51,930 bases of DNA from Helicobacter didelphidarum. GTDB taxonomy: Bacteria > Campylobacterota > Campylobacteria > Campylobacterales > Helicobacteraceae. Positions 19,027 through 27,475 of this stretch are shown here, in pieces; the stretch's first letter is position 1; every line of letters begins with the position of its first letter. The translations under genes and the position numbers were made by a program. The notes below the pieces were generated by a model, which saw only the letters and a program-made list of their open reading frames with translations, was not told the DNA's origin and searched no databases. The stretch spans positions 1 through 51,930 of the forward strand of contig NZ_NXLQ01000016.1 of the NCBI RefSeq assembly GCF_003364195.1, read 5' to 3'.

Positions 19027-20661
19027 TTATTTGTGAAAATCGCCAAAAATCTTGATAACCAATTCATTAAACTCATCGCCACGTGCCTTATATGACTTAT
19101 ATTGGTCAAGACTTGCACAAGCTGGAGAAAGCATCACAAGCGGTGCATTTTCTTTTTCATTCTCGTTCATTAGAGAGTCTTTGCAAAGATTATCTTTTCG
19201 TAATTCTTGTGCAATTTCATTTAAAGCATAAGAAAGCGTATGACATTCTTTCACAAAAATATTATGTTGTTTGCATTCACGAGCAATCATAGTGCCATCT
19301 TTTCCTATACTAAAAACTTTTGTGCCATGGGTAGAGATTATAGGATAAAGCATATCAAGTTTTGCACCTTTTGCATCACCACCTAAGATTAAATAGATTC
19401 TGTATGTTCTATATGCACTTAACGCTGCAAACACAGCATGAGGATTTGTTCCTTTGGAATCATTGACAAATAAAATATTATTGAGCCATTTTTCTTCCAT
19501 GCGGTAATGTCCAATTTTATATTGTTTTATGTATGTTTTGTCAAATGCAATATCGGCAAATTGTAATGCAGCTGCACTTAGCATAAAGTCGAGTTTAAAA
19601 GGTTCTTTAAAAAGATTCTGGTATTCTTCTGTATAGTTTAAAAATGTTTGCAATTCATTGGAATCTGCATATAATAAAAGATTCCCTTGAAAAGATTCAA
19701 TAATACTGCGGACAATTTCATGTTCCAAAAGTTCTTTTGGAATACAAGCATAATATTTTTTTGGATTTTTTGCTAGATTCATTAATACGAGTGGTTTGAG
19801 TTTATCTGTAAGATAAGATTCAAAACTTGTATGCCAGCTAATATGGTCTTGACTTAGAGGTAATAAAATATAAAGATTTGGCAGTGCAAAGTTTGTGTAA
19901 TGTAAAGCAAAAGAGCTTGTTTCAAGCACCCATTGAATCTGATTTGTTTTATTTTTTTTACATTGATTTTGTGCCATAAGACTTTCAGAATCTCTTGAAG
20001 ATAAGTGCGATTGAAAATCATTTACATCAAAAACACTATGTGTTGGATTGAATGTTATTTGCTCTTTGGAATCTTGCAAGAATATATTATGATTGCATAC
20101 CTTTGGTAGTGATTCCAAAGATAAATTCATATATGGAAAATCTTGCATAAAAAGCTTTGCTAAAGGTGTCCCAATATTACCTCCGCTTTTTGCCTGCAAC
20201 ATAAGTGAAGTCATCTCTGTTGTTGTTGTTTTGCCATTTGTGCCACTAATCCAAATGCTAAAAAAGTTTTTGTTCTTCTTGTTTAAAAGATTATAAATAA
20301 AATCATATTCACTCATAATATTTGTAAAATATGCAAGAAAGGCTGTGTTTGGTGGGATACCTGGACTAATAATTGCTAGAGTATCATCATGTTGCAAGGC
20401 TTGTGGTTGTGTATTAAGTGCTTGATATTGTTTAGATTCTCTCTTTGGATTTTCAGTCCTGTGTATATGATTATTTTGTGTATTTTTTTCAAAAAATTTT
20501 TCTAAAGAATAAAATGGTGCAAATTCATTGCCTTTAGAATCTTTATATGTGTGAGTAAATTTATCATCATAGACTTTACAAAGAATATTATGTATATTGA
20601 GTAACTCCATAATCGCACTATTGGTGATTCCAAGTCCCAAGATATTAATGTATGATTCCAT
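19027..20661 (-). CDS. murD: UDP-N-acetylmuramoyl-L-alanine:D-glutamate ligase
   Basis: Cytoplasmic Mur ligase that adds D-Glu to UDP-MurNAc-L-Ala in peptidoglycan synthesis. The ATP-binding loop is ISGTNGKTTTTEMTSL, followed by GGNIGTPL. Later blocks are LETSSFAL, LPLSQDHISWH, VNDSKGTNPHA, LILGGDAKGAKL and LSPACASLDQYKSY, all typical of MurD. It is 544 residues, against about 420-450 in most bacteria. The excess lies in two Gln/Asn/Ser-rich insertions, around residues 60-95 and around 185-235. All catalytic motifs remain, so I take it as functional. The gene starts a leftward group with the ArsC-like and murein hydrolase genes, which suits a cell-wall role. Confidence 0.95.
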   Translation of the reverse strand: MESYINILGLGITNSAIMELLNIHNILCKVYDDKFTHTYKDSKGNEFAPFYSLEKFFEKNTQNNHIHRTENPKRESKQYQALNTQPQALQHDDTLAIISPGIPPNTAFLAYFTNIMSEYDFIYNLLNKKNKNFFSIWISGTNGKTTTTEMTSLMLQAKSGGNIGTPLAKLFMQDFPYMNLSLESLPKVCNHNIFLQDSKEQITFNPTHSVFDVNDFQSHLSSRDSESLMAQNQCKKNKTNQIQWVLETSSFALHYTNFALPNLYILLPLSQDHISWHTSFESYLTDKLKPLVLMNLAKNPKKYYACIPKELLEHEIVRSIIESFQGNLLLYADSNELQTFLNYTEEYQNLFKEPFKLDFMLSAAALQFADIAFDKTYIKQYKIGHYRMEEKWLNNILFVNDSKGTNPHAVFAALSAYRTYRIYLILGGDAKGAKLDMLYPIISTHGTKVFSIGKDGTMIARECKQHNIFVKECHTLSYALNEIAQELRKDNLCKDSLMNENEKENAPLVMLSPACASLDQYKSYKARGDEFNELVIKIFGDFHK

Positions 20662-20907
20662 GTTTTACCTTTTTTTCTTTTGAAATAATAGCACAAATTC
20701 CTTGATTATTTGGTCATTGTAAGAAAATAAAATCTATAATAAAATTAGGAATGAAAATATTGTTATAATCCATTTTTGTTTTTTTGTAAGTATAATCCGG
20801 CAAATTGTAAAATCACAAACTCACAGGGAACTTACACAAAGAAAGAAAACAAACTTTATTCATAAGTTTCTATGCTACAATAACAAATCAAAGAATAAGG
20901 ATAAAAT

Positions 20908-21735
20908 ATGCAAGCAGGCATTATTGGTTTAGGTTTAATTGGGGGTTCTCTTGGCTTAGCTCTCAAAGAAATTAAAATGTTTAAGAGGATTCTAGGCTTT
21001 GATAAAAAATCACTACACCAACAACAAGCACTCTCGCTCGGACTTGTTGATGAGTGTGTGAGTATAGACGAAATTGCTGAATGCGATGTAATTTTTATTG
21101 CCATTCCGCTTGATTATGTTTCTTCGCTCATTAATAGTTTTGTAAATCTTCGCACAAGTCAAACCATTATTGATTTAGGAAGTGCAAAATCTCAAATCAA
21201 TAGCAACATCGATTCTAAAATTCGCAAGAATTATATCGGTGCACATCCTATGAGTGGCACAGAAAATAGTGGTCCAAAAGCTGCTCAAAAAGATCTTTTT
21301 AAAAATAAAATTATCATTCTCACAGATACAATGGAAAGTGGGGAATTTCAAGTTGCATTTGCAAAAGAAATCTTTGTAAATCTTGGTATGCAAATCATTA
21401 AAATGGATTCTAAGAATCATGATAAACACATCGCTTATATATCACATTTACCACATATTCTTAGCTTTTCTCTTGCAAATACCGTCCTTGCTCAAGAAAA
21501 ACCAGAAAATATATTGGCTCTTGTTGGTGGAGGATTTAGGAGCATGTCACGTATTGCAAATAGCTCCCCTATTACTTGGCGTGATATTTTCAAACACAAT
21601 CGTGAATATTTATCATTCGCACTCAATGACTTTGAGATTCACTACCAAGAGGCAAAGCAACTTATTCTTGAAGAAAAATGGGACGAATTAGAGAAATGGA
21701 TGAAAAAAGCAAATGTTTTACATGAATTTTTGTAA
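20908..21735 (+). CDS. tyrA: Prephenate dehydrogenase
   Basis: A 275-residue NAD-dependent enzyme of tyrosine synthesis that converts prephenate to 4-hydroxyphenylpyruvate. The Rossmann motif is GIIGLGLIGGSLGLAL at the very start. AHPMSGTENSGP is the prephenate-site block with the catalytic His, and YISHLPHILSFSLANT is the second. The length fits the dehydrogenase without a chorismate mutase fusion. AATAAGGATAAA precedes the ATG. It is divergent from murD, with about 245 bases between. Confidence 0.95.
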   Translation: MQAGIIGLGLIGGSLGLALKEIKMFKRILGFDKKSLHQQQALSLGLVDECVSIDEIAECDVIFIAIPLDYVSSLINSFVNLRTSQTIIDLGSAKSQINSNIDSKIRKNYIGAHPMSGTENSGPKAAQKDLFKNKIIILTDTMESGEFQVAFAKEIFVNLGMQIIKMDSKNHDKHIAYISHLPHILSFSLANTVLAQEKPENILALVGGGFRSMSRIANSSPITWRDIFKHNREYLSFALNDFEIHYQEAKQLILEEKWDELEKWMKKANVLHEFL

Positions 21736-21881
21736 TTTAGAGAGAAATTATAAAATATATCTCAACATATAATAAATACAAAAAGTTATTTAGGATTTCT
21801 CTCTATAATCTTAGAATCTTAATACTACAAAGATTCAAAAATAAAAGTTATAAAAATTTATAAAATTTAGAAGGAAACAAT

Positions 21882-22106
21882 ATGAGATTTATAAAATTCA
21901 ACTTTCGTCGTGTAGATATATTTTTAATCCCATTTGTGGGCATAGTAATATACGGTCAATATTATTTCATTTCACAAAACTATAATGAATCTCAGGAGAA
22001 GAAACTTGAAAAACGTCTTGAAAAACTTGCACAAGAATGCAGAGATGGAAAACAAGGTGCATGTAATGAATATACCTTAATTCTAGAAAAAGTTGCACCA
22101 AAATAA
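21882..22106 (+). CDS. Small single-pass membrane protein of unknown function
   Basis: 74 residues, with a strong ribosome binding site (AGAAGGAAAC). A basic N-terminus precedes one membrane helix (IFLIPFVGIVIYGQYYFIS), and a Lys/Glu-rich amphipathic stretch follows with two Cys (ECRDGKQGACNEY). The arrangement suggests a cytoplasmic N-terminus and an outward tail. I do not recognise the family. It lies between tyrA and the YfgM-like gene on the same strand and could be cotranscribed with the latter. Confidence 0.7.
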   Translation: MRFIKFNFRRVDIFLIPFVGIVIYGQYYFISQNYNESQEKKLEKRLEKLAQECRDGKQGACNEYTLILEKVAPK

Positions 22107-22277
22107 TATTTATTGGATATTTTGCTTTATTTTAGTCTTAATTGTATTGAAAAATATTCCCAAAGGCAACTCAAGAAAAATATCTAAAATTATCGTTTTT
22201 AGCACCTCAAGCGATTACATGTTGTTATTCTTTTGCTATGATTCCACATTTAGCAAATATCTTGCAAGGTTGTTGTT

Positions 22278-23030
22278 ATGTCTTTAGAAAATGATTTACA
22301 TGAAGTAAAAGCAAAATTAGCAAAGGATCAAAATCTCCTTGTAAATGCCTTTCGATTAGAATCTTTTTACAGAAAATATAAAATTTGGATTTTTATTATT
22401 ATTGGGCTTTTAGTAGCATTTGCACTTTATCAAGGAATTATATTATATATTAATCATCATAAACAAGAAAAAACAAATAAGATTGCCAATGAATTAGCTC
22501 GCACAAATCTAACACAAGAAGAACGAGCAACACAAATGCAAAAATTACAAGAACAAAATCCTGAACTCTATGATTTTTATCGTTATGTAGAATTACAGAA
22601 TCTTAATGGATTAGAACTGAAAGAAGAAAAAAATTTGGAAATATTAAAAGGAATTATGGATTCTAAACACCCACTGATTGCTGCATTAGCAACTTATCAA
22701 TATGCGTCATTAACACAAAATCTTGATATGTTAGAAAACTTTAATGCCAATGTTTCTCATGTTTTGCGTGATAGAGCAAGATTCCAGGCGGCTTATTTAT
22801 ACATACAACAAAATAATATTGCAAAGGCACATGAGATTCTTAATTCGATTTCGTTGCGTGAAAACAATCAATATATCTATCAAATGGCAAATCAATTAAA
22901 ACACTACGGAATACAACAAACAAACAAAATCCAAACACATTCCGCAACAATAAATACAACAGATATGCAACAATCTCCAAAAAATTCTCCGCAGTCCGTT
23001 TTACAAACCAAAGAAGATTCTATGGAATAG
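22278..23030 (+). CDS. YfgM-like membrane-anchored TPR protein
   Basis: A 250-residue protein with a short cytoplasmic start, one membrane helix (IWIFIIIGLLVAFALYQGII) near residues 36-56, and a helical periplasmic domain of TPR type (YQYASLTQNLDML, ARFQAAYLYIQQNNIAKAHEIL). This is the layout of E. coli YfgM, which binds the SecYEG translocon and periplasmic chaperones. Sequence similarity is too low to be sure by eye. The support is context: the next gene encodes a BamB-like lipoprotein, as in the yfgM-bamB pair of other proteobacteria. The C-terminal 35 residues are Gln/Thr/Ser-rich and probably disordered. AAGG precedes the ATG. Confidence 0.65.
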   Translation: MSLENDLHEVKAKLAKDQNLLVNAFRLESFYRKYKIWIFIIIGLLVAFALYQGIILYINHHKQEKTNKIANELARTNLTQEERATQMQKLQEQNPELYDFYRYVELQNLNGLELKEEKNLEILKGIMDSKHPLIAALATYQYASLTQNLDMLENFNANVSHVLRDRARFQAAYLYIQQNNIAKAHEILNSISLRENNQYIYQMANQLKHYGIQQTNKIQTHSATINTTDMQQSPKNSPQSVLQTKEDSME

Positions 23031-23083
23031 TCTCACTTTAACTAAATTACAATAGATGGTATATAGAAAATATGAGGAAATGT

Positions 23084-24283
23084 ATGAATATTCAATATAA
23101 TAAACTTTTTCCTATTGTTGCATTTATAACCTTTTTTTTAGGATTGAATGTTGGTTGCGATGCACAAAAAAACTTCAAGCCAGAAATTATAAAAGGTAAA
23201 ATCAGCTTTAACGGGAAACTCAATAAAAAAATAATTATGACTAATAGAGAAACTGCAAAATTAAAAGATAATAGTATCATAATGTATGCAAAACCAAGAC
23301 AAGAAGGAGAAAATTTCACTTTAAATAATACACAATCACTACTTATTCCTAATATCTTAGAAGATAAAGAGAATCTTTTATTCCATGATTCTACACAATG
23401 GATTATTGCTAATGGTTGCAAATCAATACGCATTATTCCGTTGCAAAAAGAAAGTGCAAATACACAAGATTCTAAAACAAAAGATTCCCAATCAAATAGT
23501 ATAAAACTTGATAGAGCAAGTGTGCAAGAGATTGACATGCAAGGTTGTGTTGTAGCAGCCAGTATAAAAGATTTTCTTATTGCTGGTGTGCTTGGTGATA
23601 ATACAATTTTTCTCTATGATTTGATGAAACAAGACTTCATTTTTAGGGAAAAGGGTGAGGCAATTTATGCAATTTCTTCATTTGTGGCAAATCCTGTTAT
23701 GATGGATACACTTGCGATATTTCCCACACTTGATGGACGATTGCATATCGTTGATATGCAACAATTCAAAAGTGTAAAAAATATTATTGTGAATACTGAT
23801 AAATTTCTTAACAATATTATATATTTAAGAGTTGAAAAAGATGAGCTTGTAGCTGCAACACAAAAGAGGCTTTATATACTTATGCGTGGCGAATCATACA
23901 ATAAAGATATAGAGATTCGCGATATTTATTTTGATGGGCAATATATTTATATTCTAAGCCTCAATGGATTTGTTTATCAATTTGACAAAACACTACAAAC
24001 CATACATTCTATCAAATTACCTTATGCGAATTTGAATGGAATCTTAATCAAAAATAACCACCTTTATACCTTTGAAAATAGTGGTGGGTATTTTATTGAC
24101 TTAAATCTGTCGGATTTTCAGTATGATGTGTATCAATTACAATTTGGCACAGATCGATGGTTTAGTAAGGAATCTACTATTTTTTACACTCCAAACATAT
24201 TATACATCAATAAAAGAATCTTGGATATTAATCGCGACTATAAAGTAAAAATTCGCGAAAAGAAACAGCAAAAATCAAAGTAA
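23084..24283 (+). CDS. Putative BamB-like lipoprotein with beta-propeller features
   Basis: About 399 residues. I place the start at the second ATG (23084), six bases after GAGG; the frame also opens 12 bases earlier. A hydrophobic segment ends in GLNVGC, which would make the Cys a lipid attachment site, although the -3 residue is Asn instead of Leu. The mature part repeats a beta-strand pattern with Asp/Gly turns (LAIFPTLDGRLHIVDMQQF, IYILSLNGFVYQFDKTLQT), like the blades of PQQ-type propellers. BamB is the propeller lipoprotein of the outer-membrane protein assembly machine, and its gene commonly follows yfgM. Position and fold support the call; the sequence is divergent. Confidence 0.6.
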   Translation: MNIQYNKLFPIVAFITFFLGLNVGCDAQKNFKPEIIKGKISFNGKLNKKIIMTNRETAKLKDNSIIMYAKPRQEGENFTLNNTQSLLIPNILEDKENLLFHDSTQWIIANGCKSIRIIPLQKESANTQDSKTKDSQSNSIKLDRASVQEIDMQGCVVAASIKDFLIAGVLGDNTIFLYDLMKQDFIFREKGEAIYAISSFVANPVMMDTLAIFPTLDGRLHIVDMQQFKSVKNIIVNTDKFLNNIIYLRVEKDELVAATQKRLYILMRGESYNKDIEIRDIYFDGQYIYILSLNGFVYQFDKTLQTIHSIKLPYANLNGILIKNNHLYTFENSGGYFIDLNLSDFQYDVYQLQFGTDRWFSKESTIFYTPNILYINKRILDINRDYKVKIREKKQQKSK

Positions 24284-24314
24284 CTATGTAAGTAGAGAAG
24301 TGAGAGGTTTGAGA

Positions 24315-24956
24315 ATGTCAAATGTGATTTTATGTGATATTGGTAATTCTTTCTTGCATTTTTATTATTCAGGGAGGATTTGGCGTGAAAAGCCAAACGA
24401 AATCTCTGCGAAAAAGCCACATATTCCAATTTATTATATTAGTGTGAATTTAAACTATGAAAAAAAACTTTTAGATTCTCATAAAAAGTGCATTAATCTT
24501 GAACCCTATGTTGATATTAATACCTCATATACAGGGCTTGGCATTGATAGAAAAGTAGCTTGCAAAGCGATTTCAAATGGTATTATTATCGATGCAGGAA
24601 GTGCAATAACAATTGACATTGTTGAAAATAATGTGCATTTAGGGGGGTATATTCTACCCGGTATTAGCTCATATCAAGATTTTTATCGTCAAATTTCATA
24701 CGCACTTGATGTAAATCTTGATTTGAGTGTCAATCTTTATATGCCACCTAAAAATACAAAAGAAGCGGTAAGTTTTGGGATTCTCAAAAGTATCCTTTTA
24801 ATGATAAAGCATACTTCCCAAACAAAAAAACTTTATTTCACAGGCGGTGATGGGAAATTTTTTGCTAAATTTTTCGAGAATAGTATTTTTGATAACACAC
24901 TTGTATTCAAAGGTATGCAACAAACGCTTAAAGAAATCGAAAAACAACATAACTAG
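24315..24956 (+). CDS. coaX: Type III pantothenate kinase
   Basis: First enzyme of coenzyme A synthesis, phosphorylating pantothenate. The protein has 213 residues if read from the ATG at 24315, which follows AGAGG by seven bases. Motifs of the ASKHA fold are present: ILCDIGNSFLHF at the start (phosphate loop), GLGIDRKVAC in the middle, GIIIDAGSAITIDIV, and HLGGYILPGI. A C-terminal YFTGGDG matches the adenosine-binding region. Helicobacter uses CoaX instead of CoaA. The gene sits between the BamB-like gene and hisG, with nine bases to hisG. Confidence 0.93.
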   Translation: MSNVILCDIGNSFLHFYYSGRIWREKPNEISAKKPHIPIYYISVNLNYEKKLLDSHKKCINLEPYVDINTSYTGLGIDRKVACKAISNGIIIDAGSAITIDIVENNVHLGGYILPGISSYQDFYRQISYALDVNLDLSVNLYMPPKNTKEAVSFGILKSILLMIKHTSQTKKLYFTGGDGKFFAKFFENSIFDNTLVFKGMQQTLKEIEKQHN

Positions 24957-24964
24957 GAGCAAAT

Positions 24965-25582
24965 ATGCTTACTATTGCGTTACCAAAAGGCAGGATAGCA
25001 GAAGAAACACTTTCGTTATTTGCCCAAATATTCCAAAAAAAAATAATTTTTAATGATAGAAAACTTATTTTGCAAACAGGTGATTTTACTTTTTTATTAG
25101 TGCGTAATCAAGATGTGCCAACTTATGTGCATTATGGTGCAGCAGATTTGGGCGTTGTAGGTTTAGATGTTTTAGAAGAAAAAGATGATATAAATATCGT
25201 GCGACTTTTGAATCTACATATCGGAAAATGTAAGGTTGTGCTAGGAAGTGAATGCGGAAAGCCGATTAATTACCTTAAACCGCGTATAAAGATTGCTACA
25301 AAAATGACAAATATTACACGCAATTTCTTTTCAAGTCGTGCAATCGCTGTTGATGTAATTAAGCTCTATGGCTCTATTGAATTAGCTCCTTTAGTAAATC
25401 TTGCTGATGGCATTGTAGATATTGTCGAAACAGGTAGCACAATGAAGCAAAATAATCTACAAATTGATGAAGTCATCATGGAATCAAGTGCCTATCTCAT
25501 CGCAAATCAAAATAGCTTTTATTTACAAAAATCTAGCATTCTTCATCTCCAAGAGCAACTCAAACAACTCACTTCTAAATAA
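24965..25582 (+). CDS. hisG: ATP phosphoribosyltransferase, short form
   Basis: First enzyme of histidine synthesis, joining ATP and PRPP. At 205 residues it is the short form, which lacks the C-terminal regulatory domain and in characterised bacteria needs HisZ for activity and feedback control. Motifs are LTIALPKGRIAEET at the start, VGLDVLEE, and the PRPP loop in DIVETGSTMKQNNL. No hisZ or other his gene is in this window. AGGAGC precedes the ATG, and it is likely cotranscribed with coaX. It ends 41 bases from the convergent dynamin gene. Confidence 0.94.
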   Translation: MLTIALPKGRIAEETLSLFAQIFQKKIIFNDRKLILQTGDFTFLLVRNQDVPTYVHYGAADLGVVGLDVLEEKDDINIVRLLNLHIGKCKVVLGSECGKPINYLKPRIKIATKMTNITRNFFSSRAIAVDVIKLYGSIELAPLVNLADGIVDIVETGSTMKQNNLQIDEVIMESSAYLIANQNSFYLQKSSILHLQEQLKQLTSK

Positions 25583-25623
25583 GAAAAATATAATCTTAGA
25601 AAGTTTTCGCATTCAAAGAGAGA

Positions 25624-27144
25624 TTATTCATATTTTTCTAATATACTCTTTGCCAAAAGAGTAAGAAAATCATTCAATATCTTTTGCTCAATCTCTCCTA
25701 AATGTTCCAAAACCGCGTGATTCAAAGAAATATCTTGAATATAGTTAGCAAATTCCTCCTCCCAATTCTCTTGAAAGATGTTTTTAAACTTCTTAATAAT
25801 TGCTTCGAGTTTGTCTTCATCATCAAATGAAAGTGCATGTGAATTTTTTAATATTTTTGCCATTTTATTATATTCTGATGAGGTGCAAAATACTTTTGGA
25901 TTATCAAATCCATTCTTTTTAGCCACCTCTACCACTTTTTGCTTTGCCTTCTCCTCATGATAAAACCAAAAATCCTTCAAACTTTTATAAAAATTCTCCA
26001 CGCTACTATTATCAATCTCGCTTAACGAACTATTATCGCGCAAAGCCAAGTCTACCTTATTAATGATGAAAAATGCTTCAAAATCCTTGTCTTTTTCTTT
26101 TCTCTCTTTCAAAAGATTCCATAATTTACCCTCCAGATTCGCGTCAAGCTGTCCATAATCAAGCACGAAAAACACCATATTTGCTTCATTTTGGATAATA
26201 TCCTCCGTGATTTGCTTATGTCTTGTCCCAAACTCATCGGTATTATTTGGTCCCGGAGTATCGATAAAGATAAAGTTTAAATGCGAATCTGCTGTGTTTT
26301 GAAAGATTTCAAAATCCCAATCAAGATAAATCTGCTTAACCCCTTTGTATCGCTCCTCACTTTTGAGAGAATCTTTTTTCGCATAGTGTTGCAATTCTTG
26401 ACGCACCTGCTCTTGCGAAAGGGCGATTGCTTTGCCATTTTCAAAGACTATTCTTGCACCATTATTATCTCCATCATCATCAGAGAAAATATATACAGGG
26501 CAATCACTCGTCGCCTCACTAAGACTAGGGAGAATCTCCTCGCCAAACCATGAGTTAATCAGTGTCGTTTTTCCCGCGCTCATATTCGCTATAATCGCTA
26601 TTTTGTAGGGCGAATAGAGAAGGGATTTTGCCTTTTTTATTTGTCTTTTATCAATAAAAATACCAAAGATAGTCAATATCGCCTCAACCTTTTGTGCGGA
26701 ATCAAGCTTGAGATTCTGAAATGCGGATAAAACTTTGTTCAATCTCTTTTGTTTCTCTGATACTGACACAATTTCACTCTGTTTTTCTTGTTCCTCTGGT
26801 GGTACAAGTGCCAAAGTCTTGAAAATATTTATAATACCACTATTCACAAAAGATGTAGAATTTTCTGTTTCAAGCTGCTTTTTCATTTTTGGTGTTTTAT
26901 CTCTCTGCATATTACCTTCAGCATAGATACTCCATGTTGTGCCAATATCTTTTTGGGCTAATTGTCTCGCGATAAAATCCTGCAGTAATCGCAATGACAT
27001 ATCTGGAAAATCATCAAAAAATTCATCATCTACACTTGTAATTATTCCCTGCTTTTTTTTGACTTTCGATTCTAATTCTTGTTGTCGCTTAAAAGTATCT
27101 TGTTCCCATGCTTGAACCCATGAGAAAAAATCAAGTTCTTTCAT
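25624..27144 (-). CDS. Dynamin-like GTPase, second of pair
   Basis: 506 residues. The GTPase domain is central: G1 in IIANMSAGKTTLINSWFG near residue 190, a Thr in SEATSDCPVY for G2, DTPGPNNTDE for G3 near 296, and NKVD for G4 near 361. A helical region of about 175 residues precedes it. Only about 100 helical residues follow, so the long stalk and membrane paddle of full dynamins are lacking. This suggests it works with the longer partner encoded two genes upstream, as in the C. jejuni pair Cj0411/Cj0412, where two dynamin-like proteins assemble together. AGAGGTG precedes the ATG. It is the last gene of the operon that starts at 34570. Confidence 0.85.
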   Translation of the reverse strand: MKELDFFSWVQAWEQDTFKRQQELESKVKKKQGIITSVDDEFFDDFPDMSLRLLQDFIARQLAQKDIGTTWSIYAEGNMQRDKTPKMKKQLETENSTSFVNSGIINIFKTLALVPPEEQEKQSEIVSVSEKQKRLNKVLSAFQNLKLDSAQKVEAILTIFGIFIDKRQIKKAKSLLYSPYKIAIIANMSAGKTTLINSWFGEEILPSLSEATSDCPVYIFSDDDGDNNGARIVFENGKAIALSQEQVRQELQHYAKKDSLKSEERYKGVKQIYLDWDFEIFQNTADSHLNFIFIDTPGPNNTDEFGTRHKQITEDIIQNEANMVFFVLDYGQLDANLEGKLWNLLKERKEKDKDFEAFFIINKVDLALRDNSSLSEIDNSSVENFYKSLKDFWFYHEEKAKQKVVEVAKKNGFDNPKVFCTSSEYNKMAKILKNSHALSFDDEDKLEAIIKKFKNIFQENWEEEFANYIQDISLNHAVLEHLGEIEQKILNDFLTLLAKSILEKYE

Positions 27145-27177
27145 TATTCACCTCTCTATAAAAATGTAACACTGATT

Positions 27178-27474
27178 CTAGTGTGGCTTATTTTTTAGTG
27201 CCTTGTCTATCATTTCTACTAAATCAGAATGCTTTTTAACAATATGTGAGGTTTTCATATCTTCTAGCGTCTGGTAATCTTTCTCTTGAATAGCCTCTTC
27301 GATTACCGCTTTATTTATACGATAATCTTCCTCATCTGATACTATTTTGCCATATTGTGGTCGTGGTTGTGATTGCTTGACATTATCTTGTGTCTCCTTA
27401 TTACGCAACGCATACACGGCAATTCCTGCACCTACTACGACTAACGCACCTATGATAAATCCTGCATTTGGCAT
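27178..27474 (-). CDS. Small single-pass membrane protein between the dynamins
   Basis: 98 residues. A Gly/Val/Ala-rich membrane helix (GFIIGALVVVGAGIAVYAL) near the N-terminus is followed by a charged soluble domain of about 70 residues with predicted helices (EDYRINKAVIEEAIQEKDYQ). Its ATG lies one base after the stop codon of the long dynamin gene and has GGAGC upstream, so translation is probably coupled. I do not recognise a family. Its place between two dynamin genes suggests a membrane anchor or receptor for them; this is inference. Confidence 0.75.
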   Translation of the reverse strand: MPNAGFIIGALVVVGAGIAVYALRNKETQDNVKQSQPRPQYGKIVSDEEDYRINKAVIEEAIQEKDYQTLEDMKTSHIVKKHSDLVEMIDKALKNKPH

Positions 27475-27475
27475 A

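Noticed and set aside
22093-22287. Open frame of 64 codons between the small membrane protein and the YfgM-like gene
   Set aside because: Starts with TTG, has no ribosome binding site, overlaps genes at both ends and its composition is that of AT-rich spacer.
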